Assembly (NCBI RefSeq): GCF_026013525.1 | Contig: NZ_JAPDRA010000009.1 | Location: 62,001 to 126,000 of the forward strand | DNA: 64,000 bases | Direction: 5' to 3' | Source: Sphingomonas canadensis | Lineage (GTDB): Bacteria > Pseudomonadota > Alphaproteobacteria > Sphingomonadales > Sphingomonadaceae | In this document: in pieces, positions 8,901 to 17,729 of the stretch | How positions within the stretch are numbered: the first letter of the stretch is position 1 | Layout of the letters: each line of letters begins with the position of its first letter | Position numbers and translations under genes: made by a program | Notes under the pieces: generated by a model | Told to the model about the DNA's origin: nothing | Seen by the model: only the letters and a program-made list of their open reading frames with translations | Database searches by the model: none

Positions 8901-8927
8901 TCAAGATACGCTTAAGATATATCTTGA
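8901..8927. promoter_or_regulatory. Inverted repeat, likely autoregulatory operator of the PadR gene
   Basis: TCAAGATA (8901-8908) and TATCTTGA (8920-8927) form a perfect 8-bp inverted repeat with an 11-base spacer containing CTTAAG. It starts 8 bases upstream of the PadR start codon, where a repressor would block transcription. The match to a PadR site is inferred from position and symmetry. Confidence 0.6.
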
Positions 8928-8963
8928 AGGCGAACATGCAACCCCTATCAGGGAATCATGCCC

Positions 8964-10127
8964 TCAGTTGGCGGTGAGCATCGCCCGCACGCCGCTGCGG
9001 AACAGCGGCATCCGCGCGCCGATGCGCAGCGCCGCGCCTCGCGCCGCGCGTGCCGCCAGCCGCTCGTCGGTATAAAGCTTCACGATCATGTTGGTCGCGG
9101 CGTAGAGCGGCCGCGCCGCCATCCGGTGCCCCGCCTCATAGCTGCGCAGCACGCCCTCGCTCCCCGGATCGCGCCCGCCGCGCACCGCATCGGCCACCAG
9201 CCGCGCGAGCAGCGCCTGCCCCGACAGGCCCAGGTTGAAGCCGTGCGCCGTCACCGGATGCATCCCCACCGCGGCATCGCCGATCAGCGCCGCGCGCGCC
9301 GCCGCGAAATGGCGCGACCAGGTAGTGATCAGCGGATAGGCAGCCCGCGGGCTCGTCACGCGCATCTGCCCGAGCCGCCCGGCGGAACGCCGCGTCAGCT
9401 CCTCGCCCAGCGCGCCGTCGGCCATGGCGTTGATCCGCGCGATCTCCCCCTCGGGCAGCGTCAGCGCGACCGACGACTGGTTCCCGTTCAACGGCAGCAG
9501 CGCCAGCGTCTGGCGGCGGCCGAACCATTCGGTCGCCACGCCCGCATGCGGCTTTTCATGCTGCACGCGGCAGACGAGCATCGAACGGCCCAGCCGGTTC
9601 ACCTCGGCGGCGATGCCCAGATGCTCGCGCACCGGCGAAAGCCGCGAATCCGCCGCCACCAGCAGCTTCGCGCGCAGCCTCTCGCCCGAAGAGAGCAGCA
9701 CCTCCGCGGCACCGGCGCCGGTGCGCGCATAGTCCACCGCAGCGCCCGTCACGGTACGCAGCCCGGGCTGGCCCGTGGTAACCTGCCACAGCGCCTCGCG
9801 GATGCGGTGGTTGGAGACAAGCCAGCCGAGCTGCCCCTCCCCTTCCGGATCGAACTCCAGCGCGAACGGCGAGAATCCGTCGATCACCCGCGCGGCGACC
9901 AGCGGCGCGACATCTTCCGCCGGCAGCCGCTCCCACACGCCCAGCCGCTTCAATATGCTCACGGAGCCATGCGTCAGCGCGATCTCGCGCCCGTCATAGC
10001 GAGGGCGCGCCAGCTTCTCCGCCGGCTGGCGCTCGACCAGTACCACCTCCAGCCCGCAGCCCGCCACCGATCGCGCGAAGGCCAGTCCGGCGGGTCCGCC
10101 GCCCACGATGATGACGTCGCAATCCAT
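8964..10127 (-). CDS. ubiM: FAD-dependent UbiH-type hydroxylase, probably UbiM
   Basis: The 387-residue flavoprotein has the N-terminal dinucleotide fold (VIIVGGGPAGLAFA), the DG region of aromatic hydroxylases (PRYDGREIALTHGS) and the second FAD motif (GDAAVGMHPVTAHGFNLGL) around residue 285. This is the UbiH/UbiF/UbiM group, which hydroxylates ubiquinone precursors. Many alphaproteobacteria use UbiM, which can act at more than one ring position. The start at 10127 places the Rossmann motif at residue 5; upstream in-frame sequence is unlike the family. It is divergent from rarA across a large palindrome. Another ubiquinone hydroxylase of the same group is possible. Confidence 0.78.
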   Translation of the reverse strand: MDCDVIIVGGGPAGLAFARSVAGCGLEVVLVERQPAEKLARPRYDGREIALTHGSVSILKRLGVWERLPAEDVAPLVAARVIDGFSPFALEFDPEGEGQLGWLVSNHRIREALWQVTTGQPGLRTVTGAAVDYARTGAGAAEVLLSSGERLRAKLLVAADSRLSPVREHLGIAAEVNRLGRSMLVCRVQHEKPHAGVATEWFGRRQTLALLPLNGNQSSVALTLPEGEIARINAMADGALGEELTRRSAGRLGQMRVTSPRAAYPLITTWSRHFAAARAALIGDAAVGMHPVTAHGFNLGLSGQALLARLVADAVRGGRDPGSEGVLRSYEAGHRMAARPLYAATNMIVKLYTDERLAARAARGAALRIGARMPLFRSGVRAMLTAN

Positions 10128-10243
10128 TGCCCGGCTCCTTGTCGCGCGCGAACCTGCCCGCCCGCGCGCCGCCGCGACATGCGCCAGGTCAAAAAACGCG
10201 CGGCCCGCGTGCAAGATCGGCGGCGCTGGCCTATCTTGGCAGT

Positions 10244-10350
10244 GCTTCGGCGCCGCCGAAGCGATGCGGCGCCAGCCCGCTCCCCCACCCGGCCACCCAG
10301 CGGCAGCATCTTGTGGGTGGCCGGGTGGGGTAGCAAGCTGGCGCCGCTTC
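10244..10350. repeat. Compound palindromic repeat (REP-like) between divergent genes
   Basis: Two hairpins lie side by side. A 9-1-9 palindrome, GCTTCGGCG/CGCCGAAGC, occupies 10244-10262. A longer structure has outer arms GCGGCGCCAGC (10266-10276) and GCTGGCGCCGC (10337-10347) and inner arms of 17 perfect bp (10283-10299 and 10314-10330, CCCCACCCGGCCACCCA and its complement) with a 14-base loop. It sits between the divergent ubiM and rarA starts, so it is not a terminator for either. It looks like a repetitive extragenic palindrome. Confidence 0.7.
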
Positions 10351-10381
10351 AGCGAAGCTGAAAACCAATCCGGGACCCGCA

Positions 10382-11704
10382 ATGGCCGACCTCTTCGCCG
10401 CCGACGACCAGACCGCCTCCCCCGCCCCGCCCCCGGCCGGGGCGCCGCTTGCCGACCGGCTCCGCCCGCAGCGGCTCGACGAGGTGGTGGGCCAGGAGCA
10501 TCTCACCGGGCCGGAGGGTGCGATCGGGCGGATGGTGGCCGCGGGCCGGCTGTCGTCGATGATCCTGTGGGGGCCGCCGGGCACGGGCAAGACCACCACC
10601 GCGCGGCTGCTTGCCGATGCGGTGGGGCTGCGCTTCGTGGCGATCAGCGCGGTCTTCTCCGGCGTGGCCGATCTGAAGAAGGTGTTCGCCGAGGCGCGCG
10701 AGCATGCCCGGATGGGCAAGCGCACGCTGCTGTTCGTGGACGAGATCCACCGGTTCAACCGGTCGCAGCAGGACGGTTTCCTGCCCTATGTCGAGGACGG
10801 CACCGTCACGCTGGTCGGCGCGACGACCGAGAACCCCAGCTTCGAGCTGAACGCCGCGCTGCTCAGCCGCGCCCAGGTGCTGATCCTGCGCCGGCTGGAT
10901 CATGCCGCGCTCGGCAAGCTGCTCGATCGTGCCGAGGCGATGGAGGGCCGCCCCCTGCCGCTCACGGGCGACGCGCGCGAAGCGCTGGTGGCGAGCGCGG
11001 ACGGCGACGGACGCTTCCTGCTCAACCAGGCGGAGACGCTGTTCTCGGTCAGCTTCCCCGCCCCGCTCGACCCCGCCGCTCTGGGCGAGTTCCTCCAGCG
11101 CCGCGTCGCGGTCTACGACAAGGATCGCGAGGGGCATTACAATCTGATCTCCGCGCTCCACAAGGCGATGCGCGGCTCCGATCCCCAGGCATCGCTCTAC
11201 TATCTCGCGCGCATGCTGACCGCGGGCGAGGAGCCGCTCTACGTGCTCCGCCGCATCACCCGCTTCGCCAGCGAGGATATCGGGCTGGCCGATCCCCAGG
11301 CGCTGGTCCAGTGCCTGGCGGCGAAGGACGCCTATGAGTTCCTGGGCAGCCCGGAGGGCGAGCTGGCGATCGTCCAGGCCTGCCTCTATTGCGCCACCGC
11401 GCCCAAATCGAACGCCGCCTATGCCGCGCAGAAGGCCGCCTGGCGCAGCGCGAAGGAAACCGGCAGCCTGATGCCGCCGCAGAACATCCTCAACGCGCCG
11501 ACGAAGCTGATGAAGGACATCGGCTATGGCAAGGGCTACGCCTATGACCATGACAGCGCGGAGGGCTTCTCCGGCTCCGATTACTGGCCGGAGGGAATGG
11601 CGCCGCAGACCTTCTACGATCCCGTCGACCGCGGCTTCGAGAAGCGCATCCGCGAACGGCTGGACTATTGGGAAGGGCTGCGGCGGGAACTGCGCGGGCG
11701 ATAG
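10382..11704 (+). CDS. rarA: Replication-associated recombination protein A (RarA/MgsA)
   Basis: The 440-residue AAA+ ATPase has Walker A GPPGTGKTT, Walker B LLFVDEIHRFNR and the sensor region GATTENPSFELN, followed by the MgsA tetramerisation domain (C-terminal 180 residues, including YYLARMLTAGEEP and NAPTKLMKDIGYGKGY). RarA acts at stalled replication forks with RecA and SSB. Length and motifs are normal. The ribosome binding site before ATG 10382 is weak. Confidence 0.96.
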   Translation: MADLFAADDQTASPAPPPAGAPLADRLRPQRLDEVVGQEHLTGPEGAIGRMVAAGRLSSMILWGPPGTGKTTTARLLADAVGLRFVAISAVFSGVADLKKVFAEAREHARMGKRTLLFVDEIHRFNRSQQDGFLPYVEDGTVTLVGATTENPSFELNAALLSRAQVLILRRLDHAALGKLLDRAEAMEGRPLPLTGDAREALVASADGDGRFLLNQAETLFSVSFPAPLDPAALGEFLQRRVAVYDKDREGHYNLISALHKAMRGSDPQASLYYLARMLTAGEEPLYVLRRITRFASEDIGLADPQALVQCLAAKDAYEFLGSPEGELAIVQACLYCATAPKSNAAYAAQKAAWRSAKETGSLMPPQNILNAPTKLMKDIGYGKGYAYDHDSAEGFSGSDYWPEGMAPQTFYDPVDRGFEKRIRERLDYWEGLRRELRGR

Positions 11705-11718
11705 CGCCCGCCGCGGCG

Positions 11719-12534
11719 CTATCCGCCCCTGAGCCGCGTGATCTGGATTCGCAGCCGTGGATGATCGAACTGGGGGGTTCGGATCGGCCGCCCCTGCGCA
11801 TCGCGTGCGGGGCTGAACCGCGCTCGCGACTGGAGCGTGGAGCACAGCGTCGTGTCGAATGCCTCGACCCCGCTCGGCATCAGCAGGCGGCATTCATCGA
11901 CGCGCCCCTGTGCGTTGATCCAATAGAGGAGCGCAAACTCCCTGACGCCGTCTGCCCAGTCGATGAACTCGTGAAGACTGCCGCCCGGCCTTGTCACGGC
12001 GCGCTCGATATCCTCCCGCTTCACTCCCCAGCCGTCGTAGAGTTCGCCCATGCAGTTCTGAAGCGCGGTCCAGGCGGCGGGAAATCCGCCGAGCTGCATC
12101 TCGATATCGCCGTGTGCCTTCGTCCAGAAGCGGAGCCGTTCCTGCACCTCGCCAAGCGGATGCTGCTGAAGGTTCAGCATATATTCGCGCATCCGGTATT
12201 TGCCCGCGACGAAGATGTTATAGTGAAGGTCGCCCGCCATTCGCCGCCCGTCGATGAACATGACCGCGCGGCCATCGCTGCGCTTGCCGCCATCGCCCTC
12301 GGTCGCGACCCTGAGCCACACGGTCGGCGTGACCGGTTCGAGCGTGATCTGCAATCGCGTCGGCACCCCGCCTGTCGTCAGGCTGCGATCGAGCACGCAT
12401 TGCATCTCGCCCTTCACGACGGTCCAGTTGCCCGCAGCCTCGATCCGCACCATGGGTGCAGCGGAAATACTCTGCGCCGCCGCGGGCGACGCCAGAAGCA
12501 TCCCGGCAAATGCGATATTACGAAGCATCTTCAA
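11719..12534 (-). CDS. Secreted protein with a TonB C-terminal-like end
   Basis: This 271-residue protein starts with a signal peptide (MKMLRNIAFAGMLLASPAAAQ). The middle is a beta-rich domain of unknown type. The last 70 residues, with a cysteine pair and RFSPARDAQGRPIRTP, resemble the TonB C-terminal fold found in many sphingomonad periplasmic proteins. No transmembrane anchor other than the signal peptide is seen, so it is probably not a working TonB. It converges on rarA and is divergent from the serine hydrolase gene. Confidence 0.65.
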   Translation of the reverse strand: MKMLRNIAFAGMLLASPAAAQSISAAPMVRIEAAGNWTVVKGEMQCVLDRSLTTGGVPTRLQITLEPVTPTVWLRVATEGDGGKRSDGRAVMFIDGRRMAGDLHYNIFVAGKYRMREYMLNLQQHPLGEVQERLRFWTKAHGDIEMQLGGFPAAWTALQNCMGELYDGWGVKREDIERAVTRPGGSLHEFIDWADGVREFALLYWINAQGRVDECRLLMPSGVEAFDTTLCSTLQSRARFSPARDAQGRPIRTPQFDHPRLRIQITRLRGG

Positions 12535-12750
12535 TCCCCCGTTCCCGATCGCCCACGCCCCGAATCCGGAATTTCATTCCCGGAGGAACGACAGGATGCG
12601 TTCTTGCCGGCCGCCGCCAATATGCTTGAACCATCGAAGTACGCCACAGCTATTTCCTGCGTCTTTCTTCGCCCACGCCGGTTTGTGTCGCGGGTATGGG
12701 TAAGCCAGAGTAGCCTTCAAATGCGGCGCATCCTGTGCTTCACATCGCGG

Positions 12751-14205
12751 ATGATCCGGCGCCTCTACCCAGCAATCGCGGCCGCGCTGCTCCTCACCGC
12801 CCATCCCGCCGCCGCGCAGCAGCAGCCGTCCGCCTACACGCGCAGCATCGCGGCGGGGTACAAGGCGCTGATGCTATGCGGCGCGATCTTCAACGCGGGC
12901 CGCACCCAGGCGCAAGCCGAGGCGCTGGAGCTGACCGGCATCTATCCCGAATATGACGCGATCGTGCCGACGCTTAAGGCCAGCGTCCGGCGGTTTCTCG
13001 TCGATCCCGCGATGATGCTGTCGGGAGTCCAGTGGCGCGGGGACGGCGATCCGCGCCGGCGCGCCTATTGGAGCGGCGAGGTGATCGTCCCCTTTGACGA
13101 CCGCCTGCCGCCGCGCGTCGCGACCTGGTATTCGGGCATCGGCTGCACGATCCACCGGCTCGGCCGCGACACCGGCTACACCACGGGCGCGGTCGACTGG
13201 ACCGACGATCGCCCGCTCAATCCGGGCTTCGGCAGCCTCGACGATCGCCCCTGGCCGATCGGCGAAGGCGGCATCGGCCCCCGAACCCTGCCCGCGCTGG
13301 AGGCCCCGATCGCGCGCGCGCTCGAAGGCGGCTTCGGCGGCCGCACTACCGGCGTGCTGATCGTGCAGAACGGCAGGATCGTCGGCGAGCGCTATGCCGA
13401 AGGCTTCGGCCCGCACGTCAGCCAGCGCACCTGGTCGGTCGCCAAGAGCATCGCGGGCACGCTGATCGGCATCGCCAACGGCCAGAATCTGATCACGCCG
13501 GCCACCGGCTCCTTCCTCCCCACCGATGACGATCGCGGCCGCATCAGCGTCGATCAGCTCCTGCGCATGGCCAGCGGGCTGCGCAGCATCGCTCCCGGCA
13601 ACCGCACCGACGACATCTATTTCGGCGGCACCACCGTCGACGAGGAGGGCACCTTCTGGCCGATCGAGGCGCTGCCGGGCACGCGCTTCCGCTATGCCAA
13701 TCTCGACACGCTCCTTGCCGTCCGCGCGCTCCGCAAGGCGCTCGGCGACGACAATCGCTACCACCGGCTGCTCGAAACCGATCTGTTCGCCCGGCTGGGC
13801 ATGACCCGCACCGTCGCCGAGGGCGACATCGCCGGCAACTACGTCCTCTCCAGCCAGGTCTGGTCCACCGCGCGCGATCTTGCCCGGCTGGGTCTGCTCT
13901 GGCTGAACGACGGCGTGTGGCAGGGCAAGCGCATCCTGCCCGAAGGCTGGATGAAATATATGACCAGCCCCTCCGGCCCCCAGCCGCCGAACAACCCCGG
14001 CTGGGGCTATGGCGCCACGCTATGGCTGGCGGATGCCTCCACCGGCCTGCCGCCGGGCAGCTATGCAGCGCAGGGCAATCGCGGCCAATATATCCTGGTC
14101 ATCCCCGCACACGGGCTGGTGATCGTCCGCCGGGGCGAGGATCGCAACGGCACCGCGTTCGACATCTCCGCCTTCGGCCGCGCGGTGGTGGCGGCGCTGC
14201 CGTGA
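12751..14205 (+). CDS. Secreted serine hydrolase, beta-lactamase / class C fold
   Basis: The 484-residue protein begins with a signal peptide (about residues 1-22) and contains the penicillin-binding/beta-lactamase catalytic set: Ser229-x-x-Lys232 in WSVAK, a Tyr-x-Asn motif in RYANLD, and a C-terminal QGNRGQY segment in place of the usual third motif. These enzymes act on esters, amides or peptides in the periplasm; the substrate is unknown. ATG 12721 is an alternative start, but 12751 gives a cleaner signal sequence. It overlaps the next gene by four bases (GTGA). Confidence 0.85.
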   Translation: MIRRLYPAIAAALLLTAHPAAAQQQPSAYTRSIAAGYKALMLCGAIFNAGRTQAQAEALELTGIYPEYDAIVPTLKASVRRFLVDPAMMLSGVQWRGDGDPRRRAYWSGEVIVPFDDRLPPRVATWYSGIGCTIHRLGRDTGYTTGAVDWTDDRPLNPGFGSLDDRPWPIGEGGIGPRTLPALEAPIARALEGGFGGRTTGVLIVQNGRIVGERYAEGFGPHVSQRTWSVAKSIAGTLIGIANGQNLITPATGSFLPTDDDRGRISVDQLLRMASGLRSIAPGNRTDDIYFGGTTVDEEGTFWPIEALPGTRFRYANLDTLLAVRALRKALGDDNRYHRLLETDLFARLGMTRTVAEGDIAGNYVLSSQVWSTARDLARLGLLWLNDGVWQGKRILPEGWMKYMTSPSGPQPPNNPGWGYGATLWLADASTGLPPGSYAAQGNRGQYILVIPAHGLVIVRRGEDRNGTAFDISAFGRAVVAALP

Positions 14206-14549
14206 GGGACTGGGACGATGCCGTCGCCTTCGCGCGCACCCTGCCGGAGGTGGAGGTCGCGCCCTGGTGGGGAACGCCCTGCCCGAAGGTCAACGGCAAG
14301 GGGCTGATGTCCCCCGGCCGCGAGCCGGGCAGCTTCGCGCTGATGGTCAGCCAGCCGGAAAAGCAGCTATTGTTCGAAACCGATCCGGACACCTTCTGGC
14401 AGACCGATCACTATCGCAACTATCCGATGCTGCTCGTCCGCTACGGCACCCCGGCGCGCGAGCGGATCGAGCTCTACATCCGGCGCGCCTGGTGGGACCG
14501 CGCGAAAAGGCCCCAGCGCATCGCCGCGGGGATGGCGGAACGGCCGTGA
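14202..14549 (+). CDS. MmcQ/YjbR family protein
   Basis: This 115-residue protein starts at a GTG that overlaps the preceding stop (GTGA). It shows the YjbR pattern: an N-terminal helix ARTLPEVEVAPWWGTPCPKVNGK, a beta core, and YPMLLVRYG plus an RAWWDRAKRP C-terminus. The family is a small cytosolic fold once called DNA-binding; its function is unknown. The tight coupling on both sides suggests an operon of the serine hydrolase, this gene and the DUF429-like gene. Confidence 0.85.
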   Translation: MRDWDDAVAFARTLPEVEVAPWWGTPCPKVNGKGLMSPGREPGSFALMVSQPEKQLLFETDPDTFWQTDHYRNYPMLLVRYGTPARERIELYIRRAWWDRAKRPQRIAAGMAERP

Positions 14550-15412
14550 GCGGCGCGCCCGCGTTCGACGAGTTCATCGCCATCGACTGGTCGGGCCAGG
14601 CCATCGCCCGGCCACCGGGACTGGCGGTCGCGCGGGCCGTGCCGGGCCGGAGCGCGCCACGGCTGGTGCGAGAGGGCGAGCGCTGGTCGCGCCAGCAGAT
14701 CCTCGACTGGCTGCTGGATCTCGCAAAGGCAGGAAGGCGCGCGCTGATCGGCCTCGATCTCTCCCCCGCCTTCCCCTATCTGGACCAGCGCGGCTATTTT
14801 CCCGGCTGGCGCGAAAGCCCGCCGGACGCCAGGGCGCTGTGGGAACGCGTGGATTCGATCTGCGCCGCCGATCCGCATCTTGCCGCCACCAGCTTCGTCG
14901 CACATCCCGTCGCGGGCGGCCATTTCCGGCGGCACCGGCTTCCCTCACCCTTCGAAGGACCCGGCCGCTTCCGCCTGTGCGAGCAACGCCAGTTCAGCCA
15001 CAAGCTTCGCCCGTCGAGCTGCTTCAACCTGATCGGCGCCGCGCAGGTGGGGAAATCGAGCCTCACCGGCATGCGCGTCCTCCACCGGCTCGGGGGCCGC
15101 ATCCCGGTCTGGCCGTTCGATTCCGTTCCGGAAGCCGGGCCGGTGATCGTCGAAATCTACACCACCATCGCCGCGCGGGCAGGCGGGGTTACGGGAGGCA
15201 GCAAGGTCAAGGATGCCGTTTCGCTGGACAAGGCGCTGGGCAAGCTCGCCAGCAACCGCCATGCGCGCCTCACGAGCTACACCGATCACAACACCGACGC
15301 GATGATCACCGCGGCATGGATGCGGATCGCTGCCGGCGAAACGGCGCTCTGGCACCCGCAAGGGCTGGAGCAGGTCGCGCAAACCGAAGGCTGGACCTTC
15401 GGCGCCGGCTGA
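14546..15412 (+). CDS. DUF429-like predicted RNase H-fold protein
   Basis: The 288-residue protein begins at a GTG overlapping the previous stop. It has an N-terminal FIAIDWSG motif and a second acidic segment LIGLDLSPAFPY near residue 70, then DHNTDAMITAAWM in the C-terminal part. Spaced acidic motifs of this kind are seen in DUF429 proteins, thought to have an RNase H-like fold. Assignment is by motif only. A hydrolase or nuclease function is inferred. Confidence 0.55.
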   Translation: MSGAPAFDEFIAIDWSGQAIARPPGLAVARAVPGRSAPRLVREGERWSRQQILDWLLDLAKAGRRALIGLDLSPAFPYLDQRGYFPGWRESPPDARALWERVDSICAADPHLAATSFVAHPVAGGHFRRHRLPSPFEGPGRFRLCEQRQFSHKLRPSSCFNLIGAAQVGKSSLTGMRVLHRLGGRIPVWPFDSVPEAGPVIVEIYTTIAARAGGVTGGSKVKDAVSLDKALGKLASNRHARLTSYTDHNTDAMITAAWMRIAAGETALWHPQGLEQVAQTEGWTFGAG

Positions 15413-15429
15413 AGCATGGGGAGCCCGTC

Positions 15430-15505
15430 GCCGGATTAGCTCAGTTGGTAGAGCAGCGGTTTTGTAAACCGAAGGTCGCGGGTTCGAGCCCTGCATCCGG
15501 CACCA
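15430..15505 (+). tRNA. tRNA-Thr (anticodon UGU), CCA encoded
   Basis: The 76-base sequence folds as a standard cloverleaf: acceptor GCCGGAT/ATCCGGC, D arm GCTC/GAGC, T arm GCGGG/CCTGC with TTCGAGC loop, discriminator A and an encoded CCA. The anticodon loop TTTGTAA gives anticodon TGT at 15463-15465, decoding ACA (Thr). The first pair of the anticodon stem (27-43) is G-A, a mild mismatch. The catabolic region begins just downstream. Confidence 0.95.
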
Positions 15506-15510
15506 TCCCC

Positions 15511-15564
15511 ATCGCGGCGCCTGTTGGGAGAGGCCGGAGCAAGACGCTGCCCCGGCCCCGCGAT
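15511..15564. terminator. Hairpin between tRNA-Thr and the convergent ligW-like gene
   Basis: ATCGCGG (15511-15517) pairs with CCGCGAT (15558-15564), and GGCCGG (15532-15537) with CCGGCC (15552-15557). There is no U-tract. It may end transcription of the tRNA, or of the amidohydrolase gene from the other side. Confidence 0.35.
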
Positions 15565-15566
15565 CG

Positions 15567-16619
15567 TCAGACCTTCAGCTTGAACAGCCGCCGGGCGTTG
15601 TCCTGGAAAAACGCCTGCTTGGCCTCGGCGCTGATGCCCATGGCCTCCAGCTCGCCGACTTCCTCGGGCTTGTACTGATAGGGGTAATCCATCGCGTACA
15701 TCACGCGGTCCACCCCGATCGTCTCCTGCAGGAAACGGATCGGCGGCTCCCATGCGACGCCGCTGTTGGTGTAGTGGAAGTTGTCGCGCATGTAATCGGA
15801 CACGCGGCGCTTCAGCGCGGGCATCGTTTCATAGCGCCCGGAAGCGAAGCTGGCCTGATGCATGTAATCGAGCCGGTAGAGCGTGAACGGCAGCGATTCG
15901 CCGACATGGCCCAGCACGAGCTGCAGCTTCGGGAACCGGTCGAACACGCCCGCCACGATGATGCGCAGCGCATGCAGCCCGGTCTCGACGCTGAAGCCCC
16001 AGATCGCGCCGTCCAGCCCGCGGCCCAGCATCGGCTTGATCAGCCCGTCGCTGGGCGAGGACGGGTGGAGATAGATCGGCACGTCCAGCGCCTCGGCAGC
16101 CTCGAAGATCGCCCAGTATTTCGGATCGTCCAGATACTGGTGCTGGGTGTGCGAATTGATGATCACGCCCTTCAGGCCAAGCTTGGATACGCCGCGCTCG
16201 ATCTCCTTGGCGGCGGCGGCGGGATCCTGCGGCGCGCAGGCGGCGAGCCCGTCGAACCGGTCGGGGCGGCGCGCGATCGCATCGGCCACCCAATCATTGG
16301 CATAGGCCGCGAATTCGGTCGCGTCGGCGGCCTTCATCACCTGCACGCCGGGCGAGGTTAGCGCCAGCACGGCGAAATCAACCCCGGCCGCGTCCATATG
16401 CGCCAGCCGCACATCGCCCACATCGGTCAGGTGATCGCGAATGAAGCGGCAGCGCGCGCTGTCGGAGCTGCTGTAGAAGCCCCACATGCTGTTGAAGCCG
16501 ATGTCGTCCACCGCCTTCTCGTCGATCAGCCGCTTGTAGCGCTCCAGCATCTCGGGCGGGCAGAACGCCTCTTCGGTCGCGATCCGCTTGTAGGGCCGGT
16601 CTCCGCTCGCTGCCGTCAT
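15567..16619 (-). CDS. ligW: LigW-like decarboxylase (5-carboxyvanillate decarboxylase family)
   Basis: The 350-residue amidohydrolase-superfamily protein matches the ACMSD/LigW group: IATEEAF at residues 13-19, ALTSPGVQ, INSHTQHQYLDD, YLHPS, GHVGE and YAMDYPYQY. By alignment from memory with LigW, the metal ligands Glu19, His188 and Asp314 correspond to Glu16, His185 and Asp311, and the substrate-binding Arg252 to Arg249. LigW removes the extra carboxyl of 5-carboxyvanillate to give vanillate, the step after LigY in dehydrodivanillate breakdown. It is divergent from the 2-hydroxyacid dehydrogenase across a shared operator-like site. A related substrate, such as a resorcylate, remains possible. 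Confidence 0.8.
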   Translation of the reverse strand: MTAASGDRPYKRIATEEAFCPPEMLERYKRLIDEKAVDDIGFNSMWGFYSSSDSARCRFIRDHLTDVGDVRLAHMDAAGVDFAVLALTSPGVQVMKAADATEFAAYANDWVADAIARRPDRFDGLAACAPQDPAAAAKEIERGVSKLGLKGVIINSHTQHQYLDDPKYWAIFEAAEALDVPIYLHPSSPSDGLIKPMLGRGLDGAIWGFSVETGLHALRIIVAGVFDRFPKLQLVLGHVGESLPFTLYRLDYMHQASFASGRYETMPALKRRVSDYMRDNFHYTNSGVAWEPPIRFLQETIGVDRVMYAMDYPYQYKPEEVGELEAMGISAEAKQAFFQDNARRLFKLKV

Positions 16620-16685
16620 TTGCGCCTCTCCATTGCTTGCGTCATGCCATCGCCACTAGCAAGCCCGCAGCGCGGCTGTCTATAT

Positions 16686-16700
16686 AATGATATGATAGTT
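16686..16700 (-). promoter_or_regulatory. Operator-like site of the GntR-type family (copy 6)
   Basis: On the minus strand this reads AACTATCATATCATT. It agrees with the copy at 19686 at 12 of 15 positions and lies in the divergent region between the ligW-like gene and the 2-hydroxyacid dehydrogenase gene. See the finding on the shared 15-bp site. Confidence 0.45.
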
Positions 16701-16760
16701 ACATGATTGAAGGCACGCGACGGGCGGAAGGCCCCGCGGCCTTTTCCGGGGAGGAAGCCG

Positions 16761-17717
16761 ATGCCGCGTGTTGCCGTTACCCTGCCCTATTTCGATTTCT
16801 TCCCGGATCTGTGCGACGAACTGGCCGCACGCTATCCCGGCACCCGCTTTCCGGAGGGGCGCAGGCTGCTTCAGGGCGATGCGCTGGCCGAATATCTGCA
16901 AGGCTATGATACCGCCGTGATCGGCGTGCAGCGCTTTACCGAGGACGTCCTGAGCCGCTGCCCAGACCTGAAGGTCATCTCGCTCTGCTCCGCCGGCGTG
17001 GATCATATCGATCCGGCGCTGCTCAACCGCCACGGCATCCGCATGTGGTGGACGGCGGGCATCAACAAGGTGTCGGTGTCGGAACTGGCGGTGTCCTATA
17101 TGGTGCTGGCGCTGCGGCGCGTGCATCAGTTCTCCGCCGTGCTGCGCGCCGGCCAATGGGCCGGGCCGATGGGTTTCGGCGGAGACCTTCGCGGCAAGAC
17201 CGTGGGCGTCCATGGCGTCGGCCATATCGGCAAGGCGGTGATCGAACTGCTCCAGCCCTATGGCGTCCATATCCTGGCGTGCGACCGCGTGGACATTTCC
17301 GCGTTCGCCGCGCGCTTCGCGAATGTCGAGGTGGTCGGGCAGGACGCGCTGTGGGAACGATCGGACGTGGTCAGCATCCACCTGTCGCGCAACCGGTCTA
17401 CGCTGGGGCTGTACGATGGCGCCGTGCTGGACCGGATGAAGCCGGGGGCGGTGCTGATCAACTGCGCGCGCGGGGGCCTTGTGGACGAAGCCGCGCTGGC
17501 CGAGCGGCTGGAGTCCGGCCATATCGCGGGCGCGGCGTTCGACGTGTTCGCCGCCGAGCCTGCCAACGGCAATCCGCTGCTGGATCTGCCCAACTTCCTC
17601 GGATCGCCGCACATCGGAGCCACGACGCGCGAATCCTGGCGGGCGATGCTGCGATCGGGGATGGCCGGGATCGAGCGGGCCTATGAGCCCGTTCCCGGCG
17701 CCTATCCTTTCGACTGA
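16761..17717 (+). CDS. D-2-hydroxyacid dehydrogenase family oxidoreductase
   Basis: The 318-residue cytosolic NAD(P)-dependent enzyme has the N-terminal substrate domain, the nucleotide-binding motif GVHGVGHIG near residue 152, the catalytic Arg in INCARGGLVDE near residue 235, and the catalytic His in GSPHIGATT near residue 285. An excellent ribosome binding site (GGGGAGGAAGCCG) precedes ATG 16761. Enzymes of this family reduce 2-oxoacids or oxidise 2-hydroxyacids. It is divergent from the LigW-like gene and convergent with the HbpS-like gene. The substrate is unknown, but the neighbourhood suggests a 2-hydroxy- or 2-oxo-acid from aromatic breakdown. Confidence 0.85.
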   Translation: MPRVAVTLPYFDFFPDLCDELAARYPGTRFPEGRRLLQGDALAEYLQGYDTAVIGVQRFTEDVLSRCPDLKVISLCSAGVDHIDPALLNRHGIRMWWTAGINKVSVSELAVSYMVLALRRVHQFSAVLRAGQWAGPMGFGGDLRGKTVGVHGVGHIGKAVIELLQPYGVHILACDRVDISAFAARFANVEVVGQDALWERSDVVSIHLSRNRSTLGLYDGAVLDRMKPGAVLINCARGGLVDEAALAERLESGHIAGAAFDVFAAEPANGNPLLDLPNFLGSPHIGATTRESWRAMLRSGMAGIERAYEPVPGAYPFD

Positions 17718-17729
17718 GCCGGGGGGAGC

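Noticed and set aside
10266..10347. Rho-independent terminator
   Set aside because: Flanking genes are divergent, so no transcript would end here, and there is no U-tract.
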